A stretch of 64,000 nucleotides of DNA from JAMHWD01 sp035911135. Lineage in GTDB: Bacteria; Pseudomonadota; Alphaproteobacteria; Micavibrionales; Micavibrionaceae. The stretch's first letter is position 1. The number at the start of each line of letters is the position of its first letter. The position numbers were made by a program, and so were the translations under genes. Positions 22,825-31,834 of the stretch are shown piece after piece. A model generated the notes under the pieces. It was not told where the DNA came from, made no database searches, and saw nothing but the letters and a program-made list of their open reading frames with translations. Where the stretch lies: assembly GCA_035911135.1 (NCBI GenBank), contig JAMHWD010000040.1, positions 1 to 64,000 of the forward strand. Direction: 5' to 3'.

Positions 22825-24174
22825 TTAAAGCTCCGCGCTGGCGAGAATAATGGCGCTTGTGCCGCGTTGAATGTGAAAGCGGCCCGACGTAAGACCAGAA
22901 AATAAAGCAATATCAACTCGTGCACTGTGGGCTGTATTCTCATGAACAGTCGAGATATTCGGCCCTGACTGGTTAAAGTCAGCCGTGTAGCCATCCGTCA
23001 TATTAAGCGCCGCCAAAGCTTCATATGTTGGCGCTGTTCTCATATCGGGATGACTTAAAATGGCCTGCATATTACTGGCAGAGTTTGCGACGCCGATAAT
23101 ACCCGCGACAGGGCGCAGATAACGGTGAACCAGTTTTGTTTCAAGCGCGGCAGGCCGCAGTTCAAAAGAGCGTTGAACATCCCCGATGCTTAATTGCAGC
23201 TCTGCAATAAAAAAATCTTTTGTTGTAATTGCACCGCATTCTATTTTCACCTCAATCTCGATGCCATTCCTGCAATCGCCCATATCGCTTATGGACATGC
23301 CAATCGAGGCATTGGTGTCGTTGGCGACTGTGTCGGTCTCGGTATCAATCTGTGTGGTGCTTGAAAAATTGTCAGCGGCATTTGCCTTTCTGATCGTCAT
23401 CACGCAGTTTCGTGTCGCGCCGGAATCGTGGTAGGTGCGGGCCGAAAAATAGGCGGGCTGGTTATAAAACAAAGCGGCATCCCTGGCTTCAATACGGTGT
23501 CTGAAAAGGATTGCGCCGGATCCTGTCAGGGTCGCATTTTCCACAAAACAGGCATAACCCGTCTGCGCGAGGCTGAATGCACTGGTGACCTGCTTAATCG
23601 TTCCGGCAGATACGGTGCCTTCGGCCTTTACAGCCAGAAGGTCGACAGGCCCATATTGCCATGAAGTGCTGAGGGCTTTATCGCCGCGATGAGAAACAAC
23701 GCAGCCGCCATTAATAATGGCATTTAAAAAGCCAGGATAGGCCAGGTCTTCCGGCTGGACCGCGCTGTCAGCCTTGGCTCCTTGCGCGGCTGTAGCGAAA
23801 TCCCCCGTGTCAGCGGCTGCGGCGGTTCCCAGATCCTCCGGCTGCACAGCGGAATCCGCCTTCGTGCCTTGAGCAGCGGTGGCGAAATCCCCTGTATCGG
23901 CAGCGGCAGCCGTGCCAAGATCTTCGGGCTGGACAGCGGTATCGGCTTTGCCGCCCTGGACGGCTGTGGCGAAATCCTCGATATCCGCTGCGGCAGCCGT
24001 ACCAGCGTCCGTAATATTGGACAGGGTGTGATTATGCCCTTCCTCTGACAAGCCATCCCGAATATCGTTCACGGTGGTTTTGCGGGTCGCTCCCTCCTGC
24101 ACGACCGGAATAAGTTCGGTACCAGACAATACGCCAGCATCCGATAGCTCAGAGATTTTTTTAGTGGTTGTCAT
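22825..24174 (-). CDS. Tail fibre protein with 29-residue repeats
   Basis: The 449-residue protein starts with MTTTKKISELSDAGVLSGTE, the usual N-terminus of phage fibre proteins attached at the tail tip. Residues 56-142 hold three tandem 29-residue repeats (core AAAADTGDFATAAQG). A C-terminal receptor-binding-like domain follows. I chose ATG 24174, preceded by GGAG; an upstream in-frame start would overlap the previous gene. It lies between the tail-tip protein and the spike and probably serves in adsorption. Confidence 0.75.
   Translation of the reverse strand: MTTTKKISELSDAGVLSGTELIPVVQEGATRKTTVNDIRDGLSEEGHNHTLSNITDAGTAAAADIEDFATAVQGGKADTAVQPEDLGTAAAADTGDFATAAQGTKADSAVQPEDLGTAAAADTGDFATAAQGAKADSAVQPEDLAYPGFLNAIINGGCVVSHRGDKALSTSWQYGPVDLLAVKAEGTVSAGTIKQVTSAFSLAQTGYACFVENATLTGSGAILFRHRIEARDAALFYNQPAYFSARTYHDSGATRNCVMTIRKANAADNFSSTTQIDTETDTVANDTNASIGMSISDMGDCRNGIEIEVKIECGAITTKDFFIAELQLSIGDVQRSFELRPAALETKLVHRYLRPVAGIIGVANSASNMQAILSHPDMRTAPTYEALAALNMTDGYTADFNQSGPNISTVHENTAHSARVDIALFSGLTSGRFHIQRGTSAIILASAEL
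23749..24009 (-). repeat. Three tandem 87-bp repeats in the tail fibre gene
   Basis: Three in-frame copies of an 87-bp unit encode DLGTAAAADTGDFATAAQG... variants. The second and third copies are nearly identical in protein sequence and the first is more diverged. Such arrays in fibre genes can change copy number by recombination. Confidence 0.85.
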
Positions 24175-24178
24175 GTGA

Positions 24179-26020
24179 TCACTCCAAAACAAGAACGATG
24201 GACGCTTCGCCGCCCGTGGTGTCTTCCACAGGGCCAGCAAAACCTGATTTGTTGCCGTAGCGGTCGACCGACCGCAGCCAATAGAAACGGGTAGATGAAC
24301 CAGTCAGTCCGGTGCGCGTATATTCGCTTCCGTACACTTCCATGATCCGCGACGCATCGGATTGCGGATCATCTGTGTCTTCGTCGTGTTCCCAGACTTC
24401 GATGTAGCGAAGATCGCTATCAGTGACGGGAGTCCACGACAGATGGATGTAATCAGTCCCGGCTTCCGTCTCGATATTCTGCGGCGCACCTGGCGGTACA
24501 TCGGCATTGTTCGGTGCGACGACTTCCGGTGAGCTGTCCAGGCTCTTGAGCTGGCTGACTGAATATTCGTAGATATCCGGCCCATCTTCATCAAGTGTAA
24601 GATCTACGCCCAGATCCTCCGTCATCGCCCATGTCGTCACCGTGCAAGGCAGACCGGATAAGCCAAAACGCGGCAGATCAACAGCGATGGTATTACCCGC
24701 CGCCAGCTGGAAGCCGACCAAGTTAGACGGAAACAGGATTTGTTTCTGCCTCCTGTTCTGTTCGAGCGCAATCATGGCGATACGCTGCGCCATAGTCGGC
24801 GACTGCGTGAACGGCAGATCCAGCGTCGCCGCTGTTTCTTCGTCCCCGTCCTGTGTCACATAAGCTGAATTGCTTATTTCTGGATAATCAGTTGGCTGCC
24901 ATTGGTGGTCCGGCGAAATAAACGCGCCGCGCACGGTATTAATAAGACTGCGGCGCGAACGATGCGGTTTCAGCATTACCGCTTCGCGGGCATGCTGAGG
25001 CTCCAACGTGTACATGGGCGCGTTGTAAGCACCAACCTTCAAACGCCATTTCCCACCCGTATAGGTCAGAAAGCCCGCGCAGCTTGAAAGCATGTCTTCC
25101 AGAACGTCGCGCGGCTTGGCCGACAGATCGACAACCCCGTTGCAAGTGTACCGGCTTTCGGTTCCATCAATCGTATCTACTTCTTCGTCGCAGATATTCG
25201 CCGCAGCAATAAAGGAATTCAGATCGATTTCATCAAGCGACGCATTCAATCCAAATTCAGATGTCACATAGTCCAGAATGCACAGAGCGGCGTTCTCAGA
25301 CCATTCCATTTCTTCCGTGCGCGGATCGTAAATCTTCCGGCCTTTAATAACCGCCGAGATATTCGGCAAACCGCTTGCATAGGCTTTTTCATCAAAGCGC
25401 AGCTGTGCATGAATGTAGGCAAGGCCGCGCAATCTATGACCGCTTGACCATTTGCCAGCAGAATTAGCAACCAGAACCGTATCGGCCAATTGGCTGGCCG
25501 TACCAAGATGTTTATAAACGCTGGCATAGACCGTGCTGCCCTGTTTATATGGATCAGCCGTAGCGTCACCGTTTCCGTCAAGCGCGACGATGCCATCGTT
25601 AAAGAAAATATCCTCAATTTCTTCGACTTCATGCGCGGCCAGGACGATAACGACATGCAGGATGTCCAGCTTATCACTGGAACCACTGGCCGGACGGCTG
25701 TGAATAAAAACGATAGGACCGCTGACACGAGTGCGGCCATAAACAATCCGGTGCGATGTTATAGGCTGACGCACCATCTGCGTCCGTCCACCACCAGCAA
25801 TATCAGACGCAAAGGATGCCGTATTCGCCCCGGTGATGCGCGGCTTATCCGGCTCCTTACCGAAAGCCTTTGACCCCAGATAAGAAACGCCAGTAGAAAC
25901 GATGCCACCAGCGACCGCGCCAACGATGGATCCGATAATACCCCCGCCAATGGCTGCACCCACGACATGGCTTGCGAAGGCACCGGCTACAGCACCTACG
26001 ACTGGAATTGCAGCTGGCAT
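24179..26020 (-). CDS. Tail tip / host specificity protein (J-like)
   Basis: The 613-residue protein has a Gly/Ala-rich N-terminus (VVGAAIGGGIIGSIVGAVAG), a central baseplate-hub part (ITSHRIVYGRTRVSGPIVFI, later YTGGKWRLKVGAYNAPMYTL) and a C-terminal fibronectin type III domain (about 510-600: PPGAPQNIETEAGTDYIHLS). This matches the tail attachment protein J of lambda and the equivalents in alphaproteobacterial siphophages. It closes the tail tip and carries the fibres. Its size is about half of lambda J, as is common in this phage group. Confidence 0.82.
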   Translation of the reverse strand: MPAAIPVVGAVAGAFASHVVGAAIGGGIIGSIVGAVAGGIVSTGVSYLGSKAFGKEPDKPRITGANTASFASDIAGGGRTQMVRQPITSHRIVYGRTRVSGPIVFIHSRPASGSSDKLDILHVVIVLAAHEVEEIEDIFFNDGIVALDGNGDATADPYKQGSTVYASVYKHLGTASQLADTVLVANSAGKWSSGHRLRGLAYIHAQLRFDEKAYASGLPNISAVIKGRKIYDPRTEEMEWSENAALCILDYVTSEFGLNASLDEIDLNSFIAAANICDEEVDTIDGTESRYTCNGVVDLSAKPRDVLEDMLSSCAGFLTYTGGKWRLKVGAYNAPMYTLEPQHAREAVMLKPHRSRRSLINTVRGAFISPDHQWQPTDYPEISNSAYVTQDGDEETAATLDLPFTQSPTMAQRIAMIALEQNRRQKQILFPSNLVGFQLAAGNTIAVDLPRFGLSGLPCTVTTWAMTEDLGVDLTLDEDGPDIYEYSVSQLKSLDSSPEVVAPNNADVPPGAPQNIETEAGTDYIHLSWTPVTDSDLRYIEVWEHDEDTDDPQSDASRIMEVYGSEYTRTGLTGSSTRFYWLRSVDRYGNKSGFAGPVEDTTGGEASIVLVLE

Positions 26021-26437
26021 TTAACCGATCTCCCATGCGCGAATACCCTGTAACAGTGGATAGGCGACCAGACCCCGAAGCCCTGGACAGATGATGCGGT
26101 CGCCCGCGCACACGCCCAGTGTTTCACCCCGCCCGATATCGATCAGGCAGATATCGCCTCTTTTGGCTTGTAGAGCCGGAATCTTTGGAACGCCGTGCAG
26201 TTCCGTCATGGCATCGGCAACAGCGCCGACACCACCAAAGCGTTTCAGAATGTCTTGAGCTTCATCAAAAGTCCGATAGCCTCTCAGTGATGCCGCAAGG
26301 TCTGTTCCCGTAATCGCCAGACCGCAATCGCAAGCAAAAAGGCAGCAATCATTTTCGCCCCATGTAAAAGGCTTCGCCCAGGCACACGCTATCTCGGCGG
26401 CTAATGCCTCCGGCCAGTGAGCGTGTCGTTTCAGCAT
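26021..26437 (-). CDS. DUF6950 tail assembly protein (NlpC/P60-like)
   Basis: The 138-residue protein has the family signature MLKRHAHWPEALAAEI then FTWGENDCCLFACDCGLAIT, where the Cys resembles the nucleophile of NlpC/P60 peptidases, and a late RGDICLIDIG segment. Equivalent genes lie between DUF2163 and the tail tip protein in related phages. I chose ATG 26437, where the family starts; the open frame reaches 26494 with a TTG but would then overlap the PAPS-reductase-like gene. A cell-wall peptidase role during DNA entry is inferred. Confidence 0.75.
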   Translation of the reverse strand: MLKRHAHWPEALAAEIACAWAKPFTWGENDCCLFACDCGLAITGTDLAASLRGYRTFDEAQDILKRFGGVGAVADAMTELHGVPKIPALQAKRGDICLIDIGRGETLGVCAGDRIICPGLRGLVAYPLLQGIRAWEIG

Positions 26438-26450
26438 TTTTTGAAAACTT

Positions 26451-27218
26451 TCAGTCAGTGCATGAACAAGCGATGCTTTCTCCAGAATTTTCAATCAGGA
26501 AATTTCCTTGACGATCTGCCATATCAATCATGTCCGCATAAGTCATACGGCGATGTTTCGGACGAAATGTCGCAGTTAGCTCCTGCTCCTTTTCAGCCCA
26601 CCATTTCAAAGAGCCAGGGTTGCGCTGTTCAATGGAAATTAGCGTGCCTTTGCCCTTCATAAAGCAACCAATGCAGTTTCCGCATCCAGGTGGAATGCTG
26701 AGATCGAATTCTTGTTTAGACCACCAGGAAAGAATCTCACTTTTTGTGATTCCTGCTTGCCATAGCGGGGCTGCATTTGAATAATGTTTTTCGCATCGGT
26801 ATAGAAGTTTTTTAACCCGATTTGGCTCATCTGCCCGCAAACCAACTACATTAGTCCAACGATCATACCCTTGGCGGATCATAAATTTTTGAATTGGTCT
26901 GACTTTTAGAAATTCAGTACAAAACCTCGTGCGCGGATTAGGCAGATATTTCTTTTTAGAAATCAATGCGTCAAAAGGCGTATTGAACCCATCATGAGCC
27001 ATCGACACCCATTCAATCCCTACGTTCCATTTATCCGAACACTTTTTTATAAAATCATATGTACCGGGATGCTCTTTCCCCGTATCCGCAAAAACCACAT
27101 GGATCCCTTTAGGCAAATTCCTACCGTACGCCTGAAGGATTTTATAGAGCATGTATCCGCTTGTGCGCCCTCCTGAGAAGGATATGCAAGCAGGTGATGC
27201 GAGAATGAATGGATCCAT
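26451..27218 (-). CDS. PAPS-reductase-family (PP-loop) protein
   Basis: This 255-residue protein of the adenine nucleotide alpha-hydrolase fold has the PP-loop SFSGGRTSGYM (14-24), VFADTGKEHPGTYDF and a Cys pair in PGCGNCIGCFMKGKG that could bind a metal or sulfur. Relatives reduce PAPS or activate and transfer sulfur (CysH, DndC-like). Its start overlaps the DUF2163 stop (TAATG) and it ends 13 bp before DUF6950, so it sits between two tail genes that are normally neighbours. Its sequence is AT-richer than its neighbours, which suggests later acquisition. Role unknown; a phage base or tRNA modification is possible. Confidence 0.8.
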   Translation of the reverse strand: MDPFILASPACISFSGGRTSGYMLYKILQAYGRNLPKGIHVVFADTGKEHPGTYDFIKKCSDKWNVGIEWVSMAHDGFNTPFDALISKKKYLPNPRTRFCTEFLKVRPIQKFMIRQGYDRWTNVVGLRADEPNRVKKLLYRCEKHYSNAAPLWQAGITKSEILSWWSKQEFDLSIPPGCGNCIGCFMKGKGTLISIEQRNPGSLKWWAEKEQELTATFRPKHRRMTYADMIDMADRQGNFLIENSGESIACSCTD

Positions 27219-27784
27219 TAATCTTTTACTCTGCCCCAGGGGATGTCTATTTCTTGAAGGGAGGGAACGTATTCCAGTCCTTTATCATTTGGAAAACGCG
27301 CTTGTTGATCCGCGTCCGTATATCGCCGCGTTCGTGCGCGTTCTAAATCTCGAAGCCTGTTTTCAACCAGCAGCGTGATTGTTGCCGTTGGTCCGCCGTC
27401 GATAATTTCGACCGTATCCATCCGACCGTCAAAAATGACGATAGGATCAGTCACAAGTGCAAAATTCTCGTCCAGAAACCCCAGATAAACTTTTGCCTTA
27501 CGGCCTTGGATCGGTTCGGCGACAGCGTCAGAAATGTTTTCAGCCTTTACACCCGACAACTGGAGCGTCATACCTGTGGCGCGAAGCTCCATCGTTTCTT
27601 CGACCGTCGATACGCGACCTAGAGTTCCGATGCCCTGCCACGTTTCGTCATCCCATTCCAGATTCCCGACGCCAGACCACAGGCGCGTTTCACCTGAAAG
27701 AAAATCCAGCCATGCAAGAAGGATTGGCCGCACAACATCCTTTTCGGTTTCGGCGGCGGCATCTTCGTCCAATCGGTTTGTCAC
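27218..27784 (-). CDS. DUF2163 tail protein (baseplate hub)
   Basis: The 188-residue protein belongs to the DUF2163 / phage BR0599 family of baseplate-hub proteins (equivalent to gp13 of the Rhodobacter gene transfer agent). Conserved features are RPILLAWLDFLSGETRLWSG, WQGIGTLGRV and VYLGFLDENF. It lies between the distal tail genes and the tail tip. It overlaps its upstream neighbour by 4 bp. Confidence 0.8.
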   Translation of the reverse strand: MTNRLDEDAAAETEKDVVRPILLAWLDFLSGETRLWSGVGNLEWDDETWQGIGTLGRVSTVEETMELRATGMTLQLSGVKAENISDAVAEPIQGRKAKVYLGFLDENFALVTDPIVIFDGRMDTVEIIDGGPTATITLLVENRLRDLERARTRRYTDADQQARFPNDKGLEYVPSLQEIDIPWGRVKD

Positions 27785-28749
27785 AGAGCTTCCTCAAATC
27801 GCAGTTGATAGGCAGAGATGACGGGCGACCTGGTATCGTTACGGCCAGCCTCGTTATCCAAAAGACGCATCAGAACACCCACATTTCCGGTCGACAGATC
27901 AGCGACCGTGATGGCTCCGCGCACCCGTGGTGCGATTAGGACGGCGCTGTAACCGTTTATGTCCGTCACAACATCGGCCAGGATCAGATAGGCGCGGCCT
28001 TGCGACCCTTTGATTGCTTCGCCTGCCAATAAAACTTTCTCTGCCCACGGCGCGAGACCATCGATGGCAAGTTTGTTCCAGCCGCCGCCGACAAGCTTCG
28101 GCGTTCCGGCACCCTCAAAGAAACGACCACCGACCTGAAAGACAATGTCGTCTCCGGTTTCGGTTTCCATCCCAAAGCCTTCTTCCAGGCCGACTTCCAT
28201 CGGTGGCCCTTCTTCCAAGGTCAGCTCAATTCCCTTTTCAGACAGGATTGGAATGTCGACATTCTCACCCCAGATTTCATCACCGGCTTCCGTCAGCAGA
28301 AACACATTGTCAGGACCGAACAGAAAGGCATCGAAGCCCGCGCAGAACAGAATGTTTTTTTCCAGTGCCAGCGGTACGGATTCCTCAAAAGTGAGAAATC
28401 CGCCATCCTGGGTCATATCGTTAAAATCATGTTCATCATCAAAGAAGCTCAAGCCGGCACGGTCGGAATAATCTTCCATTCCGTGCGTTACGGCTCTGGG
28501 CTTCGTGCGGCGAAAATCCGGCACGATTATTTTGCCCGTAGAGCCGTTCAGACGGGCAATCAAAGCATCCATCACGGCTGCCTTACTTCCCGTCAGTCTG
28601 AAATCGAGCGTGGCACTCCAGCGAGTGCCGTCCCGTTCCTTGGTTTGCACAAGGCCCGTAAGATCAGAAATGGATTGAATGGTAATCGGGCGAATGTAAT
28701 AGCTTTGCAGGACCGGATAGATCCCTTCTGGCCATTCAAACGCGCTCAT
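27781..28749 (-). CDS. Distal tail structural protein, copy 2 (with insertion)
   Basis: This 322-residue protein is a paralogue of the gene just upstream (28759-29367): both share IRP/IRT..I, LTG-VQ-ERDG-RW, MDA-IA and VPDFRR, followed by matching C-termini (LMRLLDNEAGRNDTRSPV against LMRLVDDEGGNNPTDNRM). About 115 extra residues (about 105-215), with repeated acidic GDEIWGENVDIPI-like strands, are inserted in this copy. It is probably part of the tail tip, as a distal-tail-like component. The family name is not certain. Confidence 0.65.
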   Translation of the reverse strand: MSAFEWPEGIYPVLQSYYIRPITIQSISDLTGLVQTKERDGTRWSATLDFRLTGSKAAVMDALIARLNGSTGKIIVPDFRRTKPRAVTHGMEDYSDRAGLSFFDDEHDFNDMTQDGGFLTFEESVPLALEKNILFCAGFDAFLFGPDNVFLLTEAGDEIWGENVDIPILSEKGIELTLEEGPPMEVGLEEGFGMETETGDDIVFQVGGRFFEGAGTPKLVGGGWNKLAIDGLAPWAEKVLLAGEAIKGSQGRAYLILADVVTDINGYSAVLIAPRVRGAITVADLSTGNVGVLMRLLDNEAGRNDTRSPVISAYQLRFEEAL

Positions 28750-28758
28750 ATCAGCCCA

Positions 28759-29367
28759 TTATTCCTGCGGCAGCACTTCAATAAATTGCAGATTGAAAGA
28801 CGATCTCATGCGGTTGTCGGTTGGGTTGTTTCCGCCTTCGTCATCCACCAGCCGCATCAGGACGCGGCAATTATCCGTAATCAGCGGCCCATCTTCGACC
28901 GGATCGCGCAGGCGCGGTGCGATGGGAACGGCGGCTTCGCCATCCCCGTCTGCATCCACGTCCTGCACGACCATGTGCGTCCGGCCTTCTGATGTCTGAA
29001 TCAGATCGCCAGACAGCAAAACGCCAAGCGCGTTCGGCGTAAAGCCGGACAGGCTTAAAGTATTTCCTGTTCCGCTATCGAGCTGCGGCGTTCCTGCCAA
29101 CGATCCTCGCGCTTTCAGCCGCCGAAAGTCCGGTACCAGCACATGGCCGACCGGACCGCGCAAAGCCGCGACAATCGCATCCATGCGGCGTGAATCTATT
29201 TCGCCACGAACGAGCTGCATCTGTGTCAGCCATCGCGCACCATCACGCTCTTGCACTTGAACATGCCCTGTTAAAGGACTTTCAAATCGGATCGTATTGG
29301 TGCGAATGAAAAATGACTGTGTCGAAGGGCGCAGATTTAAAGGCCAGATGACGGTTGTGTCAGTCAA
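28759..29367 (-). CDS. Distal tail structural protein, copy 1
   Basis: The 202-residue protein is the shorter member of a tandem pair. I chose TTG 29367, 5 nt after GGAGG: this start overlaps the end of the tape measure gene by 8 bp and gives an N-terminus (TDTTVIWPLNLRPSTQSF) that aligns with the start of copy 2. The open frame continues 67 codons upstream into the tape measure gene in a non-family sequence, which I leave out. Motifs HVQVQERDGARW and HVLVPDFRRL are shared with copy 2. Presumed tail-tip component. Confidence 0.68.
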   Translation of the reverse strand: MTDTTVIWPLNLRPSTQSFFIRTNTIRFESPLTGHVQVQERDGARWLTQMQLVRGEIDSRRMDAIVAALRGPVGHVLVPDFRRLKARGSLAGTPQLDSGTGNTLSLSGFTPNALGVLLSGDLIQTSEGRTHMVVQDVDADGDGEAAVPIAPRLRDPVEDGPLITDNCRVLMRLVDDEGGNNPTDNRMRSSFNLQFIEVLPQE

Positions 29368-31834
29368 AGCGGCCTCCGCGTCGTTGCCATTGATCGATAA
29401 CTTGTGTCTTTGCTGCCGCCGTGCTGGTGCGGACGATGCCGGGAATCCTTGCCGCCAAGGCACGATCCACAGCGTCTTCCACCTGTTTTGCCGTTGCCGC
29501 TGGATCACTGGACCCGCGGGCATCGACATTGACGGTATATGATGAGCCGCCGCCGGAAGATTCCACACCCAACCGCCCAGAAGGCAGGCGGCGTAAGGGC
29601 ATGATGGCTTCCGGTCCGGCTTCGCCCATCAGGCCCGTGCCGTTCGCCATCGGGAAAAGGGTTGGTTCAAAGACCACCGTTCCCTTAGCGAAACCGCGCA
29701 CGGGCCTGCCGCTGGAAAAGACATTTCCGTCCGCGCTACCGAAAAAGCTCCCGAATATGGATCCGAGGCTTTGTGCAAGCGGACCTGTGATCTGCGTGCG
29801 AACGATCAATCTTGCGATGTCGCTCAACATGCTGTTCACCATGTCTTTCCACTCAAACTTTCCGGTCATGGTGAATTCGACCAGAACGTCTTCCAGATTT
29901 CGCAGGGCGTTGGCCGTAACCTGTTCGACCTGTGCCGCCATGTCGGTGGCTTCGTCAGCGTAGCTTCGTAAAGCGCGCTCGACACCAGCTGACCATTCAC
30001 GGCTATGCTGGAGCATGTTGTCACGCGCTCGTTTGGAGGCGGCTTCAAATTCTTTCTGATTAATCGCGCCTTCTTTTAAGAGCTGATTAAGCTCCACCAT
30101 TTCAGCGTTATATTTTTCCTGCGCGGATGTCTGTTCTTCCGTCAGCCGTTTGATATCTTCGATCAGTGATTTACGGCGTTCTTCTTCCTTGCGGCGCTCT
30201 TCCATCGCCTGCTTTTCATCGTATAAAGCGCCTGCCAGCTTTTCGACTTCCTGACGTTGCGCTTCTGTGGCATCGGCAGACAGGCGGCGTGTGGCCTGGT
30301 CGATGAAGTTTTGACGTTCAGATTTTTCAAGCGCATCCACTTCCGCGTTTAGAGATTCCACGACCTTCTGATTGGCTTCATAGACTTTCTGCTGACGATC
30401 CAACTCGGCGGTGGCGCGTTTTTCTGCTGCTTCGTTTCTTTTGCCTTCCGCTTGAGCTTCCTGATCGGCCAGCTGTTTCAGACGGAAATTTTTAACTTCC
30501 AGCGCATTTTCCAGCAGCTTGTTAATTTCATCGCTGTTGACTTCGTTTTTCAGCGCGTTGATCTGTTCGATCATCCGGTCATATTCGGCCTCGACGCGGC
30601 TTGCACCCTGATGCGTGAATTCAAATATCTGCTGCCCCAGAGAGTCCTTGAGACTGGCGACATTTTTCGCCTGTTCTTCCAGACGGACCATGTCAGCTTC
30701 AACATCTGGTGCGTTGGTCGGCGTACCGAGGGCCGCGCTCTGTTCGCTTTGCAGCTTTTGCAACTGGCCCAGAAGTTTTGTGCGGCGTTCATCAAGAATA
30801 TCAATCAGCGTCTGGTAACGCTTTACGTCACCTTCAACAAAAAACTGCAACCCGCCCGCAGTACGGCGGGCTTCGATCTTCTTCTGCAAATTATCGATGT
30901 CGTCATTGATCCCTTTAAGGTCATGCCGCACCGACCGCAGACTCAGATTATCAAGACCAAAATCGCCAGATAAAAACAATTTTGTTTTTTCATAGGCAAC
31001 ACCAATACTAGCCGCGAATTCAGATAGCCAGCTGGCCGTGTCAGCAATAATCGGCGACAGGCCCAGCAGCGCACGGGAAAAGTTGACGGATACGACCTTA
31101 CTGAGTGTTTCCAGTTCGTCGCCTGCCGCCTCGGCTTCACGCACGATATCGGCTTCCAGAACAATACCAAGATCCCGCGCGCGCTGACGCATTTTATCGA
31201 TGCTATCCGAACCTTCGGACAGCATGCTGACCAGGGCCACGCCCTGTTTGCCAAACAATTCAAAGGCCAGGCGGACACGCTCAGTCGGATTTTCAATATT
31301 CGCCATAGCGTCGGAAACATCGCGGAAGATGCTTTCCGTATCCCGTATATTCCCTTGCGTGTCGCGCACGGAAATGCCCAGAACATCAAACGCAGATTTG
31401 GCAGCGCCGGATCCCTGAGCCGCTTCACCGATATTCTTGGTGAATTTCTCAAGTGATTTGTCGAAACTTTCCTGCGCTACACCGGATTGTTCTGCGGCAT
31501 AGCGAAGTTCTTGCAGGGCTTCAACATTCAAGCCGAGATTGGTGGCGGAGTCTTGTAAGGCTCCTGCTGCGTCCAGTGCTTTCTTTGTCATCAGCGCAAG
31601 GCCGCCGACCGACACGGCCCCAGCAGCAACCACCGCAAGGGATTTCAAGCCCTTGGATAGAAACTGCGCCCTGTCCGTCAGGCTGCCAAGACCTTTAGAG
31701 GCGTTCTCGCCACCCTTTTCAATCAAGGACAGGGATTGTTGACCGGACGCGCCGATGACGGCGAGTTCAGCTTTTACCTTTCCACCATCTTCCACCATCA
31801 ATCTGACGGCATATGTATGCTGGACCTTAGCCAT
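29360..31834 (-). CDS. Tail tape measure protein
   Basis: The 824-residue protein sets tail length and is ejected with DNA. Its N-terminus carries a hydrophobic helix (about 68-85: VVAAGAVSVGGLALMTKKAL). Long coiled-coil regions follow (400-600, rich in Glu, Lys and Gln). The C-terminus has lambda-type tape measure features: MVNSMLSDIARLIVRTQITG and GLMGEAGPEAIMPLRRLPSG. By size it predicts a tail of roughly 120 nm if the usual 0.15 nm per residue holds. It starts 8 bp inside the end of the GT frame. Confidence 0.9.
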   Translation of the reverse strand: MAKVQHTYAVRLMVEDGGKVKAELAVIGASGQQSLSLIEKGGENASKGLGSLTDRAQFLSKGLKSLAVVAAGAVSVGGLALMTKKALDAAGALQDSATNLGLNVEALQELRYAAEQSGVAQESFDKSLEKFTKNIGEAAQGSGAAKSAFDVLGISVRDTQGNIRDTESIFRDVSDAMANIENPTERVRLAFELFGKQGVALVSMLSEGSDSIDKMRQRARDLGIVLEADIVREAEAAGDELETLSKVVSVNFSRALLGLSPIIADTASWLSEFAASIGVAYEKTKLFLSGDFGLDNLSLRSVRHDLKGINDDIDNLQKKIEARRTAGGLQFFVEGDVKRYQTLIDILDERRTKLLGQLQKLQSEQSAALGTPTNAPDVEADMVRLEEQAKNVASLKDSLGQQIFEFTHQGASRVEAEYDRMIEQINALKNEVNSDEINKLLENALEVKNFRLKQLADQEAQAEGKRNEAAEKRATAELDRQQKVYEANQKVVESLNAEVDALEKSERQNFIDQATRRLSADATEAQRQEVEKLAGALYDEKQAMEERRKEEERRKSLIEDIKRLTEEQTSAQEKYNAEMVELNQLLKEGAINQKEFEAASKRARDNMLQHSREWSAGVERALRSYADEATDMAAQVEQVTANALRNLEDVLVEFTMTGKFEWKDMVNSMLSDIARLIVRTQITGPLAQSLGSIFGSFFGSADGNVFSSGRPVRGFAKGTVVFEPTLFPMANGTGLMGEAGPEAIMPLRRLPSGRLGVESSGGGSSYTVNVDARGSSDPAATAKQVEDAVDRALAARIPGIVRTSTAAAKTQVIDQWQRRGGRFD

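Noticed and set aside
28759..29568. N-terminal extension of the distal tail gene up to 29568
   Set aside because: Those 67 codons lie inside the tape measure gene, are not seen in the paralogue, and a TTG with GGAGG at 29367 explains the start.
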